NCBI GenBank assembly: GCA_040751955.1
Contig: JBFMFY010000016.1
Coordinates: forward strand, 1-51,858
Origin: SpSt-333 sp040751955
Lineage (GTDB): Bacteria; Bacteroidota; Ignavibacteria; UBA10030; UBA8401
Direction of reading: 5' to 3'
DNA: 51,858 nucleotides
Shown: positions 17,846 to 26,499 of the stretch, piece by piece
How the letters are laid out: every line of letters begins with the position of its first letter
Numbering within the stretch: position 1 is the first letter of the stretch
Notes under the pieces: generated by a model
Seen by the model: only the letters and a program-made list of their open reading frames with translations
Database searches by the model: none
Told to the model about the DNA's origin: nothing
Made by a program: the position numbers and the translations under genes

Positions 17846-18295
17846 ATGGACATGGACAAACGAATCTACATCATCGCCGCTCTTGCCGTTCTTGCGGTCA
17901 TACTGACGATCGTGCGTGAATGGGAGAGCGGAGAATCGGAGCCGATGTCGCTCCCTTTTTCATCGAAGCAGAATGTTTCCGGCGACCGTGTGTACGCGAT
18001 GGCAGATACCACTCTTCGTTCCCTGGGTATCGAGAAGAAAAATATCCGTCCCGTGAAGAACAGGAACGACGTCCGCGTACTTTATCCGGCAAAATTTGAT
18101 GTGCTGAATTTCATCAGCGCCATGAAAGATTCGCTCGATGATTACAATGCCGAGGTTTTTTCTGTGGATAATGCTCGGGAAAAGACATCCATCGTGCAGA
18201 TCAAGAACGGAGACGTGGTCCTCAGAAGTTTTATTTTCAGCAAGGAACCGGTACAAGCGATCAAGAAAGGAGCAACACCATCAGTAAAGAAGTAA
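17846..18295 (+). CDS. Single-pass membrane protein, uncharacterised
   Basis: A protein of about 149 residues with one N-terminal membrane helix (RIYIIAALAVLAVILTIV) and a mixed alpha/beta soluble domain that would face the periplasm. Starts at 17846 or 17852 (ATGGACATG) are both possible and lie after the hairpin at 17817; the frame reading further upstream crosses that repeat and is discarded. No motif or family is recognised. It lies 14 bp ahead of the glycyl-tRNA synthetase gene. Confidence 0.65.
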   Translation: MDMDKRIYIIAALAVLAVILTIVREWESGESEPMSLPFSSKQNVSGDRVYAMADTTLRSLGIEKKNIRPVKNRNDVRVLYPAKFDVLNFISAMKDSLDDYNAEVFSVDNAREKTSIVQIKNGDVVLRSFIFSKEPVQAIKKGATPSVKK

Positions 18296-18309
18296 ATAAC
18301 ACAGCAATC

Positions 18310-19839
18310 ATGGACAAGATCGTCTCGCTCGCAAAGCGGCGCGGTTTTGTTTTTCAATCAAGCGAAATTTACGGCGGACTGAACGGCTGCTGGGACTACG
18401 GTCCGTTGGGTGTCGAGATGTTGAACAATCTCAAGCAGGCGTGGTGGCGTTCCATGACGTTCCGCGACGACATCGAAGGAATCGATGCTTCGATCCTGAT
18501 GCATCCCCGCGTGTGGGAAGCATCAGGTCACGTTGCGAATTTCACCGACCCGATGGTCGATTGCAAACAGTGCAAAGCGAGGTATCGTTTAGATCATCTA
18601 TACGAACAACTTTCCCCAAAGAATCTCAGCAAACTTGAGGAAATTGTATTCTCATTTTTACAGACTCGATTTTCCGACCCCGTTGGTTTTGAAACTTTTT
18701 TGGCTGCTTATAGAAAACAAAGAGATGACATACAATTAATGACTGTTGAAGGTTTGTTAGATGAATATCGCAAACTTATAAAGGATGCAAAATTTGCTAA
18801 AGAATTGCTAGCAGGATATTTTATTGATCCAAACATGGCAGATTCCATATTGAAATTGGTGAACTGTCCGAACTGCGGAAATGTTGGTACTTTCACAGAA
18901 GCCCGCCAGTTCAATCTGATGTTCAAGACATTCGTTGGTCCGGTGGAAGATACAAACAACGTCGTCTATCTCCGTCCCGAAACAGCACAGGGTATTTTTG
19001 TGAACTTCTTAAATGTGCAGAGCGCATCGCGGCAGAAACTGCCGTTCGGCATTGCGCAGATCGGGAAGGCGTTCCGGAACGAGATCAACACGAAGAATTT
19101 CCTTTTCCGCACGCGCGAGTTCGAGCAGATGGAGATGCAGTACTTTGTGAAACCGGGAGAAGAGGATAAGTTCTTCGAATACTGGCGCGAAGAACGGATG
19201 AAGTGGTTCCTCGACCTCGGCATGAAGCAGGAAAATCTTCAATGGCACAAGCACGAGAAACTCGCGCACTATGCAAAGGCGGCATTCGACATCGAGTTCA
19301 AATTCCCGTTCGGGTGGGGGGAAATCGAAGGGATCCACAGCCGCACAGATTTCGACCTCGGCAACCACGAGAAATTCTCCGGCAAAGCGATGAAATACTA
19401 CGACGAGCAGACGAAAGAGAAGTTCGTCCCGTACGTGATCGAAACATCGGTCGGCGCGAGCCGTTCGTTCATGGCGTTCCTCTGTGCATCGTACGATGAA
19501 GAGATGGTGGAAGGAGAAATGCGGACGGTGCTCCACTTCCATCCCAAACTCGCCCCGATGAAAGCGGCGATCCTTCCGCTGGTGAACCGCGACGGGATGG
19601 ACGATATCGCGCACACGATGACAAAAGATTTACAGAAACATTTTCGTGTCTTCTATGACGACAGCGGCGCCATCGGCAGGCGGTACCGCCGTCAGGATGA
19701 GATTGGGACACCGTACTGCTTTACAGTCGATTCGCAGACGCTGCAGGATCAGACCGTCACGGTCCGCGAGCGCGATTCGATGAAACAAGAGCGTGTTGCG
19801 ATGAGCAAAGTGAAAGAATATCTATTTGAAAGGATTTAA
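18310..19839 (+). CDS. glyS: Glycine--tRNA ligase (homodimeric type)
   Basis: A 509-residue class II synthetase that charges tRNA-Gly. The start VFQSSEIYGGLNGCWDYGPL is typical. Class II motif 2 is visible at AFRNEINTKNFLFRTREFEQ, and ETSVGASRSFMAFL belongs to motif 3. A C-terminal anticodon-binding domain is present. Two Cys pairs, CKQC near residue 79 and CPNC near residue 188, could form a zinc site. Between them is a segment of about 95 residues whose DNA (about 18590-18860) is noticeably AT-richer than the flanks. The gene is complete; the AT-rich R-M pair follows 6 bp later. Confidence 0.95.
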   Translation: MDKIVSLAKRRGFVFQSSEIYGGLNGCWDYGPLGVEMLNNLKQAWWRSMTFRDDIEGIDASILMHPRVWEASGHVANFTDPMVDCKQCKARYRLDHLYEQLSPKNLSKLEEIVFSFLQTRFSDPVGFETFLAAYRKQRDDIQLMTVEGLLDEYRKLIKDAKFAKELLAGYFIDPNMADSILKLVNCPNCGNVGTFTEARQFNLMFKTFVGPVEDTNNVVYLRPETAQGIFVNFLNVQSASRQKLPFGIAQIGKAFRNEINTKNFLFRTREFEQMEMQYFVKPGEEDKFFEYWREERMKWFLDLGMKQENLQWHKHEKLAHYAKAAFDIEFKFPFGWGEIEGIHSRTDFDLGNHEKFSGKAMKYYDEQTKEKFVPYVIETSVGASRSFMAFLCASYDEEMVEGEMRTVLHFHPKLAPMKAAILPLVNRDGMDDIAHTMTKDLQKHFRVFYDDSGAIGRRYRRQDEIGTPYCFTVDSQTLQDQTVTVRERDSMKQERVAMSKVKEYLFERI

Positions 19840-19845
19840 TATAAA

Positions 19846-20760
19846 GTGCAAAAAAAGCAGAGGAAAAAAGTTATCTATGAAAGTGATGAGCCTATCGTTG
19901 GTTTAGTAAAAGATATTATTATTGAACCAAGAGAAGAATATTTCCGTCACAGGAATATAGTTTTATTCAGAGGGAACTCTTTGGATAGTAATCTATTTAA
20001 CAAAGAATTCATCGATCTTACTGTTACCTCACCGCCCTATAATGTTGGAATGGAATATAATTCGAATGACGATGAATTATTATACGAACAATATTTAGAG
20101 TTTACAGAAAAATGGTTGACTAACTGCTTCAGGTGGACAAAATCACAAGGACGTTTAGTCTTAAACGTACCTCTAGATAAGAACAAAGGTGGACAAAAAA
20201 GTGTAGGTGCGGATATAACTACTATTGCTCAAAAAGTTGGGTGGAAATATCATTCTACAATCATTTGGAACGAAGGAAATATATCAAGACGGACTGCTTG
20301 GGGGTCATGGTTATCGGCTTCTGCGCCTTACGTAATTGCACCAGTTGAATTGATAATTGTCTTATACAAGAATGAATGGAAAAAAACTGGGGGAACAAAA
20401 ATCTCTGACATTTCAAAACAAGATTTTATGGATTGGACGAATGGAGTATGGACTTTTAATGGTGAAAGTGCAAAAAGAATTGGACATCCAGCGCCATTTC
20501 CAAGACAGTTACCGTATAGAGCAATAAAGCTTTTTAGTTATGTTCGTGATGTAATCTTTGATCCTTTTTCTGGCAGCGGTTCTACGTTGATTGAAGCAGC
20601 AAATAATAATAGGCTTGGGATTGGGGTAGAATTAGATAAACATTATTGTGAACTATCAAAAAACAGAATACTGAAGGAAACGTCTTCTTTTCCATTTGAG
20701 GATAATAAAAATGACTCAAAAAGAACTCGTGTTAAGTTACTTCAAGAAACATCCAAATAA
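19846..20760 (+). CDS. Beta-class DNA methyltransferase, probably N4-cytosine
   Basis: A 304-residue methyltransferase beginning at GTG, with AAAGGA upstream. Motif IV TSPPYN (about residue 63) comes before the SAM-binding motif I FDPFSGSGSTLIEAA (about residues 240-255), the beta-class order. SPPY rather than DPPY favours N4-cytosine methylation, though N6-adenine cannot be excluded. It pairs with the overlapping HNH gene as a type II restriction-modification system. Its AT-rich codon use differs from glyS and the CPBP gene on either side, a sign of lateral transfer. Confidence 0.88.
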   Translation: MQKKQRKKVIYESDEPIVGLVKDIIIEPREEYFRHRNIVLFRGNSLDSNLFNKEFIDLTVTSPPYNVGMEYNSNDDELLYEQYLEFTEKWLTNCFRWTKSQGRLVLNVPLDKNKGGQKSVGADITTIAQKVGWKYHSTIIWNEGNISRRTAWGSWLSASAPYVIAPVELIIVLYKNEWKKTGGTKISDISKQDFMDWTNGVWTFNGESAKRIGHPAPFPRQLPYRAIKLFSYVRDVIFDPFSGSGSTLIEAANNNRLGIGVELDKHYCELSKNRILKETSSFPFEDNKNDSKRTRVKLLQETSK

Positions 20761-21283
20761 GGAAATCAAACATCCGGAAGTTGTGGATTGGGTTACAAAG
20801 GAGTGGGAGAAAAGGACAGGTGAAGTATTTCGTGATCCAGATAGACAAATAAGGGCTCTAAAGGATGAGGGGACTTTAATTAAAGTTAAAAAAGGGGTGT
20901 ATAAATACGATCCTTCTTACGTACAAAACAAAGGAATTCAAAATTTCACTGAATCACAGAAAAAACGAATACTTGAACGTGACGGTTATAAATGCGTAAT
21001 CTGTGGAAGAGGAGAGAAAGACGGTGTTGAACTTCACGTAGATCATATCAAACCACGAGAATTTGGTGGAGAGGCCACTATCGAGAATGGACAGGTGTTA
21101 TGTGGTCCCCATAATTATCTGAAAAAACATTTTAAGCAGACTGAGACGGGTAAAAAAATGTTTATTAGATTGTACGAATTGGCGAAGAAGGAAAATAACA
21201 AAGAATTGGTTCGATTTTGTACTGAGGTTCTGGAAGTTTTTGAAAAAAATAATATCAATGGACATATTACTTGGTATAGATAA
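20711..21283 (+). CDS. HNH restriction endonuclease
   Basis: A protein of about 190 residues. The N-terminal half resembles a winged helix (ELVLSYFKKHPNKEIKHPEV, then RQIRALKDEGTLIKVKKGVY). The C-terminal half is an HNH nuclease: KRILERDGYKCVICG, LHVDHIKPREFGG, and NGQVLCGPHNY with the metal-binding Cys pair and catalytic His. ATG 20711 has a GAGG 9 bp upstream and overlaps the methyltransferase gene by 50 bp, so the two are co-expressed. Together they form a compact type II R-M system. The recognition sequence cannot be told from the sequence. Confidence 0.85.
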   Translation: MTQKELVLSYFKKHPNKEIKHPEVVDWVTKEWEKRTGEVFRDPDRQIRALKDEGTLIKVKKGVYKYDPSYVQNKGIQNFTESQKKRILERDGYKCVICGRGEKDGVELHVDHIKPREFGGEATIENGQVLCGPHNYLKKHFKQTETGKKMFIRLYELAKKENNKELVRFCTEVLEVFEKNNINGHITWYR

Positions 21284-21286
21284 CTC

Positions 21287-22234
21287 ATGAAAAATATTTT
21301 TATCAATCCCGAATTGAAATACATGCGAGCAGGCTGGCGCATCGGCATTTTTCTGCTGATTCTTTCTGCGATCACTATTGCATTAACCGCTCCCTACGGA
21401 TTGTTGATCAAAGATTATCCGGAGTACAAATTGGCGGCGCTGCAAACGTTCTTTGCTTACGTGGCGCTGACAGTATCTACATGGATTATGCTGCGGTTCG
21501 TCGATAAGCGTCCGTTTTATTCCATCGGTATTTATTTTCATAACCGATGGGGAAAGGAATTGTTTCAAGGGATACTCCTCGGTGCAGGCATGATGACAAC
21601 GATCGTCATTGTGTTCTTTGCCGGTGGAATGATCTCAATCGAATTTCGTGAATTGGAGATGGGGTCCATACTGTTGATTTTCCTGAACAGCGCCGCTCTC
21701 TACACAGTTGTCGGGTATGGGGAAGAACTGATGTTTCGCGGATACATCCTGCAGGTCTTTGCCGAAGGGACGAACCGTGCCATTGCAGCTGTATCAATTG
21801 CAATTTTGTTCGCACTCGCTCATGCCGGAAATCCAAATGTCTCAACATTCGGTCTCATCAACGTCGGGCTTGCCGGATTGTGGCTTTCCGTTGCGTATTA
21901 CAAAACAAATGCGCTGTGGCTTGCCATTGGATTACATATCTCGTGGAATTTTTTCCAGGGATTCGTCTATTCGCTCCCAGTGAGCGGAACAACTTCGGAT
22001 AAAGAACAGATTGGCAAAGCAATCGTTACCGGACCTGAATGGCTGACGGGGGGAACATTCGGTCCCGAAGGTGGGGCGCTGGCGACATTGGTGCTGGTGA
22101 TTGCAACCGCATTCATCTATAAATCAAATTGGTTCAGATCTGCCGACGGTGCATGGATGTATGAGAAATGGGTTGAAGAGCGCAAGCAGCAGATTGCACA
22201 GCAACAGCAGGAACAGGTGCCGGTTCAATCGTGA
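21287..22234 (+). CDS. CPBP-family intramembrane metalloprotease
   Basis: A 315-residue membrane protein with about eight helices. The CPBP/Abi motifs are present: GYGEELMFRGYILQ (motif 1, Glu-Glu and Arg), FALAHAGNPN (motif 2 His) and HISWNFFQG (motif 3 His/Asn). Such proteins are predicted glutamate- and zinc-dependent intramembrane proteases, often of unknown substrate. Base composition returns to that of the chromosome, so this marks the right side of the R-M insertion. Its TGA stop overlaps the GTG start of the next gene (GTGA). Confidence 0.88.
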   Translation: MKNIFINPELKYMRAGWRIGIFLLILSAITIALTAPYGLLIKDYPEYKLAALQTFFAYVALTVSTWIMLRFVDKRPFYSIGIYFHNRWGKELFQGILLGAGMMTTIVIVFFAGGMISIEFRELEMGSILLIFLNSAALYTVVGYGEELMFRGYILQVFAEGTNRAIAAVSIAILFALAHAGNPNVSTFGLINVGLAGLWLSVAYYKTNALWLAIGLHISWNFFQGFVYSLPVSGTTSDKEQIGKAIVTGPEWLTGGTFGPEGGALATLVLVIATAFIYKSNWFRSADGAWMYEKWVEERKQQIAQQQQEQVPVQS

Positions 22235-23382
22235 AGATTGTCTCTACACTCGGTTGTTTTCTTCTTGGTATCACTTCCGTCTCATTTTCCCAATGGGTAA
22301 CAACACCGGATTTTGACGAACGCGCGCAGCGCGGCATCAACTTTGTGTATAATCTTGAATTTGAAAAGGCAGAAACGGAATTCAACTATCTTGCGCAGCA
22401 TTACCCTTCACACCCGGCTGGAAAATTCTTTCTCGGCATGATTGAATGGTGGAAGATCCTGATCGACATTGACGACGAATCGCGGGATGAGATTTTCATA
22501 CAAAAAATGGATGAGGTGATCGATCTGTGCGACAGTTTACTGGATGTGAATAAGAACGACGTCAGCGCGCTCTTCTTTAAAGGAGGAGCGCTGGGATTCC
22601 AAGGACGATTGCGGGCGAACCGCAGCAGTTGGATCAAAGCGGCAAACGATGGGCGGCTTGCACTGCCGATTGTGCAGCGTGCGTTCAAACTTGCTCCCGG
22701 TAATTACGACATTCTCCTCGGCATCGGCATTTACAATTATTACGCTTCAACGATCCCGGAGCGATATCCGATCGTAAAGCCGGTGATGATCTTTTTTCCT
22801 GCGGGAGACAAGAAGAAAGGGATTGAACAGCTGCGCACCGCATCCGAACATGCGCGGTATGCTGCGATTGAGGCGAAATATTTTCTGCTGCAGCTCAACT
22901 ATTCATATGAGAAACAATTCGACACCGCGTATACTTTGGCTGTTTCGCTCTTAAAACAATTTCCGAACAACGTACTGTTTCATCGGTATGCCGGCAGAAG
23001 CGCGTATATCCTTTCAAAATATGCCGAGGCGGAACAGGCATTCCAACAGATCAACCTTCGCTGCGAGTTGAAACAGCGCGGCTACGGCATCTATGCGCAG
23101 CGCGAGGCGGCATTCTATCTGGCGATGGTGGAGATGAGCCGACAGAGATACGATGACGCCTTGAAATATTTTTACCAATGTGATAAATTATGCCGGGCAA
23201 TTAACAAGGATGAGGCATCCGGTTATATGATCCTGACAAACCTGAGGATTGGAATGATTTACGACATCCAGAAGAAAAGGAACTATGCCGAAATGCAGTA
23301 CAACAAAGTGAAGAAGATGAAGAACTTTGAGAATGCCCACGATCTTGCCGATCAATATTTGAAGGAGCCGTACAGACAATGA
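22231..23382 (+). CDS. Secreted TPR-like protein
   Basis: A 383-residue protein starting at GTG with a signal peptide (MKIVSTLGCFLLGITSVSFSQ). Helical repeats follow, recognisable as TPR-like near EFEKAETEFNYLAQHYPSHP, QFDTAYTLAVSLLKQFPNN and YAEAEQAFQQI. A central NYDILLGIGIYNYYASTIPE segment is of a kind seen in conserved TPR proteins of this phylum. It probably sits in the periplasm. It overlaps the CPBP gene by 4 bp and the ZIP gene by 4 bp, so the three form a coupled operon. Function is unknown. Confidence 0.82.
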   Translation: MKIVSTLGCFLLGITSVSFSQWVTTPDFDERAQRGINFVYNLEFEKAETEFNYLAQHYPSHPAGKFFLGMIEWWKILIDIDDESRDEIFIQKMDEVIDLCDSLLDVNKNDVSALFFKGGALGFQGRLRANRSSWIKAANDGRLALPIVQRAFKLAPGNYDILLGIGIYNYYASTIPERYPIVKPVMIFFPAGDKKKGIEQLRTASEHARYAAIEAKYFLLQLNYSYEKQFDTAYTLAVSLLKQFPNNVLFHRYAGRSAYILSKYAEAEQAFQQINLRCELKQRGYGIYAQREAAFYLAMVEMSRQRYDDALKYFYQCDKLCRAINKDEASGYMILTNLRIGMIYDIQKKRNYAEMQYNKVKKMKNFENAHDLADQYLKEPYRQ

Positions 23383-24137
23383 ATGATGTAACGATTTTTA
23401 TTATTCTTGCAGGCATTGTTGCGGCGGGAGCGGAGATTATTGGCGGCGCGTTTGTTGCATGGAGAAGGGAAGTTTCCAAATCGATCCAGGAATATCTGAT
23501 AGCACTCGGCGCCGGATTCCTGCTCGCGCTGGTGATGATTGACCTCCTTCCCGAAAGTATCACTCATCTTGGCGCAACAGCGCCGTTGTGGATGCTGTTC
23601 GGATTCAGCGTTATCCATTTTGTCGAACACACCGTAGTGGAGCATCTCCATTTCGGCGAGGAGACGCATTCGGACATTATGGTTTCGCGTGTGGCGAGTT
23701 ACTCTGCATTCTGGGGATTGTTTATTCACGCCTTCTTCGACGGGCTTGCGATCTCCGCCGGCATGTACTATAATTTAGCACTGGGCGTGATGATCTTTGT
23801 TGCCATCACGCTCCACAAATTTCCCGAAGGACTCACCATTGCATCCATCATGCTTGCCTCGCAACAGACAAGGAAGACCGCGCTGCGCGCTTCGGCAGGT
23901 GTTGCGGGAGGGACGATGCTCGGTATTTTGATGATCTTTTTCCTGCAGAATGTCGATTCGAAGATTACCGGATATGCATTTGCATTCTCGGCGGGGGCAG
24001 CGCTGTATGTAAGCGCAAGCGATTTAATTCCTGAGATCAACCGCTCGGATAACCGCAAACTCTCGTTGGTAGTGTTTGGAGGGATGGTATTGTTTTATGT
24101 GAGCGGACTGATGGTGCATAGTGTGATCGGTCACTAA
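23379..24137 (+). CDS. ZIP-family metal transporter
   Basis: A 252-residue integral membrane protein. The ZIP signature is seen in HAFFDGLAISAGM (helix IV) and HKFPEGLTIASIM (helix V), which supply the metal-binding His, Asp and Glu residues. A His-rich segment, HFVEHTVVEHLHF, lies on a connecting loop. ZIP proteins import zinc or another divalent metal into the cytoplasm. The ATG overlaps the previous stop (ATGA). It ends the rightward operon; a weak hairpin-like AAAACCCGTTTTAC lies just downstream. Confidence 0.9.
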   Translation: MNDVTIFIILAGIVAAGAEIIGGAFVAWRREVSKSIQEYLIALGAGFLLALVMIDLLPESITHLGATAPLWMLFGFSVIHFVEHTVVEHLHFGEETHSDIMVSRVASYSAFWGLFIHAFFDGLAISAGMYYNLALGVMIFVAITLHKFPEGLTIASIMLASQQTRKTALRASAGVAGGTMLGILMIFFLQNVDSKITGYAFAFSAGAALYVSASDLIPEINRSDNRKLSLVVFGGMVLFYVSGLMVHSVIGH

Positions 24138-24155
24138 TAAAGTAAAAAACCCGTT

Positions 24156-24275
24156 TTACCCGACTACAGCCTTCATTGCAGCGATATCAATTTTCCGCAT
24201 CTTCAGCATTGCCTGGTTTGTGCGTTTTGCCTTTGTGCGATCTTTATGCGACATAATGGGAACATGATGGTTCAT
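24156..24275 (-). pseudogene. C-terminal remnant of a VOC/PhnB-like protein
   Basis: A 39-codon reading frame on the minus strand, right after the DUF2200 stop. It contains KAKRTNQAMLKMRKIDIAAM, which resembles the C-terminal helix of VOC-superfamily PhnB-like proteins, normally about 140-150 residues long. The ATG has AGGG upstream and could be translated, but only the tail of such a domain is present. It is best read as a gene remnant left after a deletion or insertion. Similarity is recalled from the family, not computed. Confidence 0.5.
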
Positions 24276-24280
24276 TCACC

Positions 24281-24631
24281 CTACTTCCTTAAAATCTTCT
24301 CCATCGTTCTTCCTTTTGCCAGTTCATCCACCAACTTGTCCATGTACCGGATCTTTTGCATCAGTTTGTCTTCGATCTCTTCCACTCGGTATCCGCAAAT
24401 CATCCCGGTGATTTTTGAAACATTGGGATTCATTTTCGGCGCTTGGGCGAAAAAGGTCTCAAGATCGCTCCTCATATCAATCTGTTGCTGCAAGGTTTTT
24501 TTATTATATCCCGTAAGCCAGAAGATAACGGCATCAACTTCCGCTTTTGTGCGTCCCTTTTTTTCCGCTTTCTGAATATACAACGGATAGATGCTCGCGA
24601 AAGATATTCTATAGACTCTTGTATTATCCAT
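24281..24631 (-). CDS. DUF2200 family protein
   Basis: A 116-residue soluble protein. YRISFASIYPLYIQKAEKKG, DAVIFWLTGY, FFAQAPKMNPN and CGYRVEEIEDKLMQKIRYMDKL match the DUF2200 family, which is usually about 110-120 residues. No function is established. It lies alone on the minus strand between the ZIP gene and a repeat-rich gap of more than 300 bp, with the VOC remnant just after its stop. It lies outside the attC-like sites, so it is probably not a cassette gene. Confidence 0.85.
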   Translation of the reverse strand: MDNTRVYRISFASIYPLYIQKAEKKGRTKAEVDAVIFWLTGYNKKTLQQQIDMRSDLETFFAQAPKMNPNVSKITGMICGYRVEEIEDKLMQKIRYMDKLVDELAKGRTMEKILRK

Positions 24632-24737
24632 GTAAGTTGCTGTTGATTGTTAGAACTAATGTAACTATTCAGAGTAATTTTCTTTAATGTCGTCATTCCC
24701 GAATGTATCTGTCGGGAATCTGAAAATAACTATAAGC

Positions 24738-24930
24738 TGTCTCGAAAATACCAAATCAGTCTCATTGCGAGCCGTTCTTTGGCGAAGTTTCGCCTTTTGA
24801 ATCCCGCAAAGAGCGGAATCCAAAAAGCGGGACAATCTTTTTTTGTGTTAATCTCAGAGTTTGCTTCGGTCGTACAGTTTATCCCGTTGAAAGCGGGGCT
24901 CCCTCACAATGACGCCTATTTTTGAGATGG
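24738..24930. repeat. Dispersed intergenic inverted repeat
   Basis: In the 24632-25141 gap. Outer arms TGTCTCGAAAATA and TATTTTTGAGATG pair with one mismatch; inside them GTCTCATTGCGAG and CCTCACAATGAC form a second imperfect pair. A small separate hairpin, ATTCCCGA/TCGGGAAT, lies at 24697-24717. The CATTnnGAG word recurs in the repeats at 33295, 33525 and 35399. No gene is seen in this segment. Confidence 0.5.
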
Positions 24931-24990
24931 GTTCTACTTATTCTAAAATTCATCTCCGATTGAAAGAATGTAATGAATACAATCTTTTAT

Positions 24991-25092
24991 GAGTATAACA
25001 AACAGCATTGAGCGACTACAACTGTAGCTTTTAACTTTACTTCAACCGCGCCTATCAACAGAGGGAACGACATGGTTACGCCTGTTATTCGC
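24991..25092 (-). repeat. attC-like recombination site (end of OsmC cassette)
   Basis: A 102-bp element with GAGTATAAC at its left end and GTTATTCGC at its right end, the inverted core words of the other sites. It shares the inner word CGCCTATCAACA with the site at 25723. On the minus strand the crossover G would be at 24999. It is the last site of the array, with no further match to the left. Confidence 0.55.
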
Positions 25093-25141
25093 AGGCGGGC
25101 AGCCCCTGCTTTGAAAATCACAGTCCCCTGGAACTTTCCTG

Positions 25142-25648
25142 TCATGAGTTTGCATTGAATTCCAACTTCAATGGAATCGCGCGTGCTAGCGAGTCGCGAA
25201 CAGGCGAGGAGCGCTCACACCGTTCCCGCAAGTACGCAATCTGCTCCGGCGTTGCATCTGGAACAGAAAGACGCACAACGTATGAGATCGCATCGTATGC
25301 GGACGGCGGGGCATCTTCCAATCCCAGATATGACTGCAGGTTAAAATGCCCCGTCGCTTCCACCGAGAGGTTCTCGATTTTGAGACCGAGGAAGGAGGCG
25401 TGTATCGCCATCAAATCTACATCACACGCAGCCAGAGTTGCGAGCAGCATTTGCATCGAGTTGAACTCACCATGACCACCGATGTGCACAACCTTGTCTT
25501 TCAACTCAACTCGTGAACGTGATCCCCCGACCCAATGCGCGACAAGTGAAGGGTTGTGATCTCCTTTGGTTGGATCCTTCATGACAAGGTTTTTAAACTC
25601 CTGCATTTTGGTCACTTTGACCCCATTGATTTCGGTAATTTGGTCCAT
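25142..25648 (-). CDS. OsmC-family protein
   Basis: A 168-residue OsmC/Ohr-like protein. SMQMLLATLAACDVDLMAIHA carries the first conserved Cys and RERCERSSPVRDSL the second, the pair that acts in thiol peroxidase reactions in this family. It is probably a cytoplasmic protein against organic hydroperoxides or a related stress. It is the gene of one cassette (24999-25730), reading leftward, with attC-like sites on both sides. AAGGAACAG precedes the ATG. Expression probably depends on read-through or an unseen cassette promoter. Confidence 0.85.
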   Translation of the reverse strand: MDQITEINGVKVTKMQEFKNLVMKDPTKGDHNPSLVAHWVGGSRSRVELKDKVVHIGGHGEFNSMQMLLATLAACDVDLMAIHASFLGLKIENLSVEATGHFNLQSYLGLEDAPPSAYDAISYVVRLSVPDATPEQIAYLRERCERSSPVRDSLARAIPLKLEFNANS

Positions 25649-25722
25649 GTCTGTTCCTTTTGATTAAGTTGTAACTCGTGGTGAATTATCGGTTTCCTAC
25701 CTTCCCACGGCGCGGACCGTTT

Positions 25723-25884
25723 GCGCACAACGTTTAGGAAAACAACGCCGTGCCGACCGCCGCCTATCAACAAATCAATTTTTCTTGCGGCGGGTGGCAT
25801 GGAACGAGCACAACTGATTTTGGAACCGAGTTTCAACATAGCTATATCAAATGAGTGAGCATCGTTGTTTGCCGTGTTATGCGC
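25723..25884 (-). repeat. attC-like recombination site (end of small membrane protein cassette)
   Basis: A 162-bp imperfect palindrome. The left end GCGCACAAC pairs with the right end GTTATGCGC; inside, AACAACGCCG pairs partly with CGTTGTTTGCCG. The element also holds CGCCTATCAACA, shared with the site at 24991. The crossover G on the minus strand would be at 25731. It accounts for most of the 25649-25912 gap. Confidence 0.65.
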
Positions 25885-25912
25885 TTCACAGCCTTGAGAA
25901 GGTCGCTGAGTG

Positions 25913-26161
25913 CTATTGTGATCTAGATTCGAGTGTCGTCTCGATTCTTCGGCAAATCCTTATGAGTTCTATGAGAAGGCCAACCAAACTGAGAAGCAGT
26001 AAGATGGCTGCTGAAAGAAAAGCCAGAATTGCTTCGCTAATCATTCCTCTGCCAACGAAGATCCCGACGAGTGCTACAGCAAGAAGAACACCAATTAAGC
26101 TCAGTGGTCCCAAGAATTTCGGGGACGTGGGCCACCATGTTTTTTCCGCTGTCTGATTCAT
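25913..26161 (-). CDS. Small two-helix membrane protein (cassette gene)
   Basis: An 82-residue protein with two hydrophobic helices, FLGPLSLIGVLLAVALVGIF and ISEAILAFLSAAILLLLSLV, and a basic C-terminus (RICRRIETTLESRSQ). A good AAAGGAG lies about 11 bp upstream of the ATG, which supports a real gene. It is the only gene of its cassette (25731-26236). No family is recognised. Small membrane proteins are frequent integron cassette products; toxin, antitoxin or stress roles are all possible and unproved. Confidence 0.7.
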   Translation of the reverse strand: MNQTAEKTWWPTSPKFLGPLSLIGVLLAVALVGIFVGRGMISEAILAFLSAAILLLLSLVGLLIELIRICRRIETTLESRSQ

Positions 26162-26228
26162 TCTGATTTACTCCTTTCTGATGAATGATTATGCTTTTAT
26201 ACATCTTGTTCTCAATTAGGGCTGCGTG

Positions 26229-26491
26229 ACGTATAACGTTTGCAGCAACACCGTCGTTGTTTTTACCGTTATAGCTTGTGAGCCGCAGGCGAACAGGCGT
26301 AACTAATGCGGCGACAGACGCACTCTTAACAAAAAATTTTCTCGTGCGGCTGGAGCTGCAATCCGGGCCCACGGCAAAAACAATGGAACGTTTATTATTT
26401 AATTGTTCAATTTTCATTTTATAGTCTTAATTCTTAAATCTGCAATCTTCAATCTACCTTCATAAGTGTCGTGGTTTGTGCTGTTATACGC
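26229..26491 (-). repeat. attC-like recombination site (end of HEPN-like cassette)
   Basis: A 263-bp site, the longest here. The left end ACGTATAAC pairs with GTTATACGC at the right. TGCAGCAACACCG lies 3 bp inside the left core. An inner stem pairs CGTTGTTTTTACCG with CGGCAAAAACAATGG. It shares long stretches such as GGCGTAACT and TGATGCGGCGACAG-type words with the site at 27938. The crossover G would be at 26237. It fills the 26162-26499 gap; a reading frame across it is an artefact. Confidence 0.75.
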
Positions 26492-26499
26492 TGTGCGGC

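Noticed and set aside
19009..19614. 201-codon frame antisense to glyS
   Set aside because: It is a mirror of conserved synthetase codons and has no protein features.
25612..25839. Open frame across the attC-like site at 25723-25884
   Set aside because: It overlaps the OsmC start and consists of palindromic site sequence; no protein character.
26037..26417. Open frame across the attC-like site at 26229-26491 on the minus strand
   Set aside because: It lies almost wholly in repeat DNA, overlaps a gene with a good ribosome-binding site, and resembles other frames read from the same repeats (NGKNNDGVAANV-like words).
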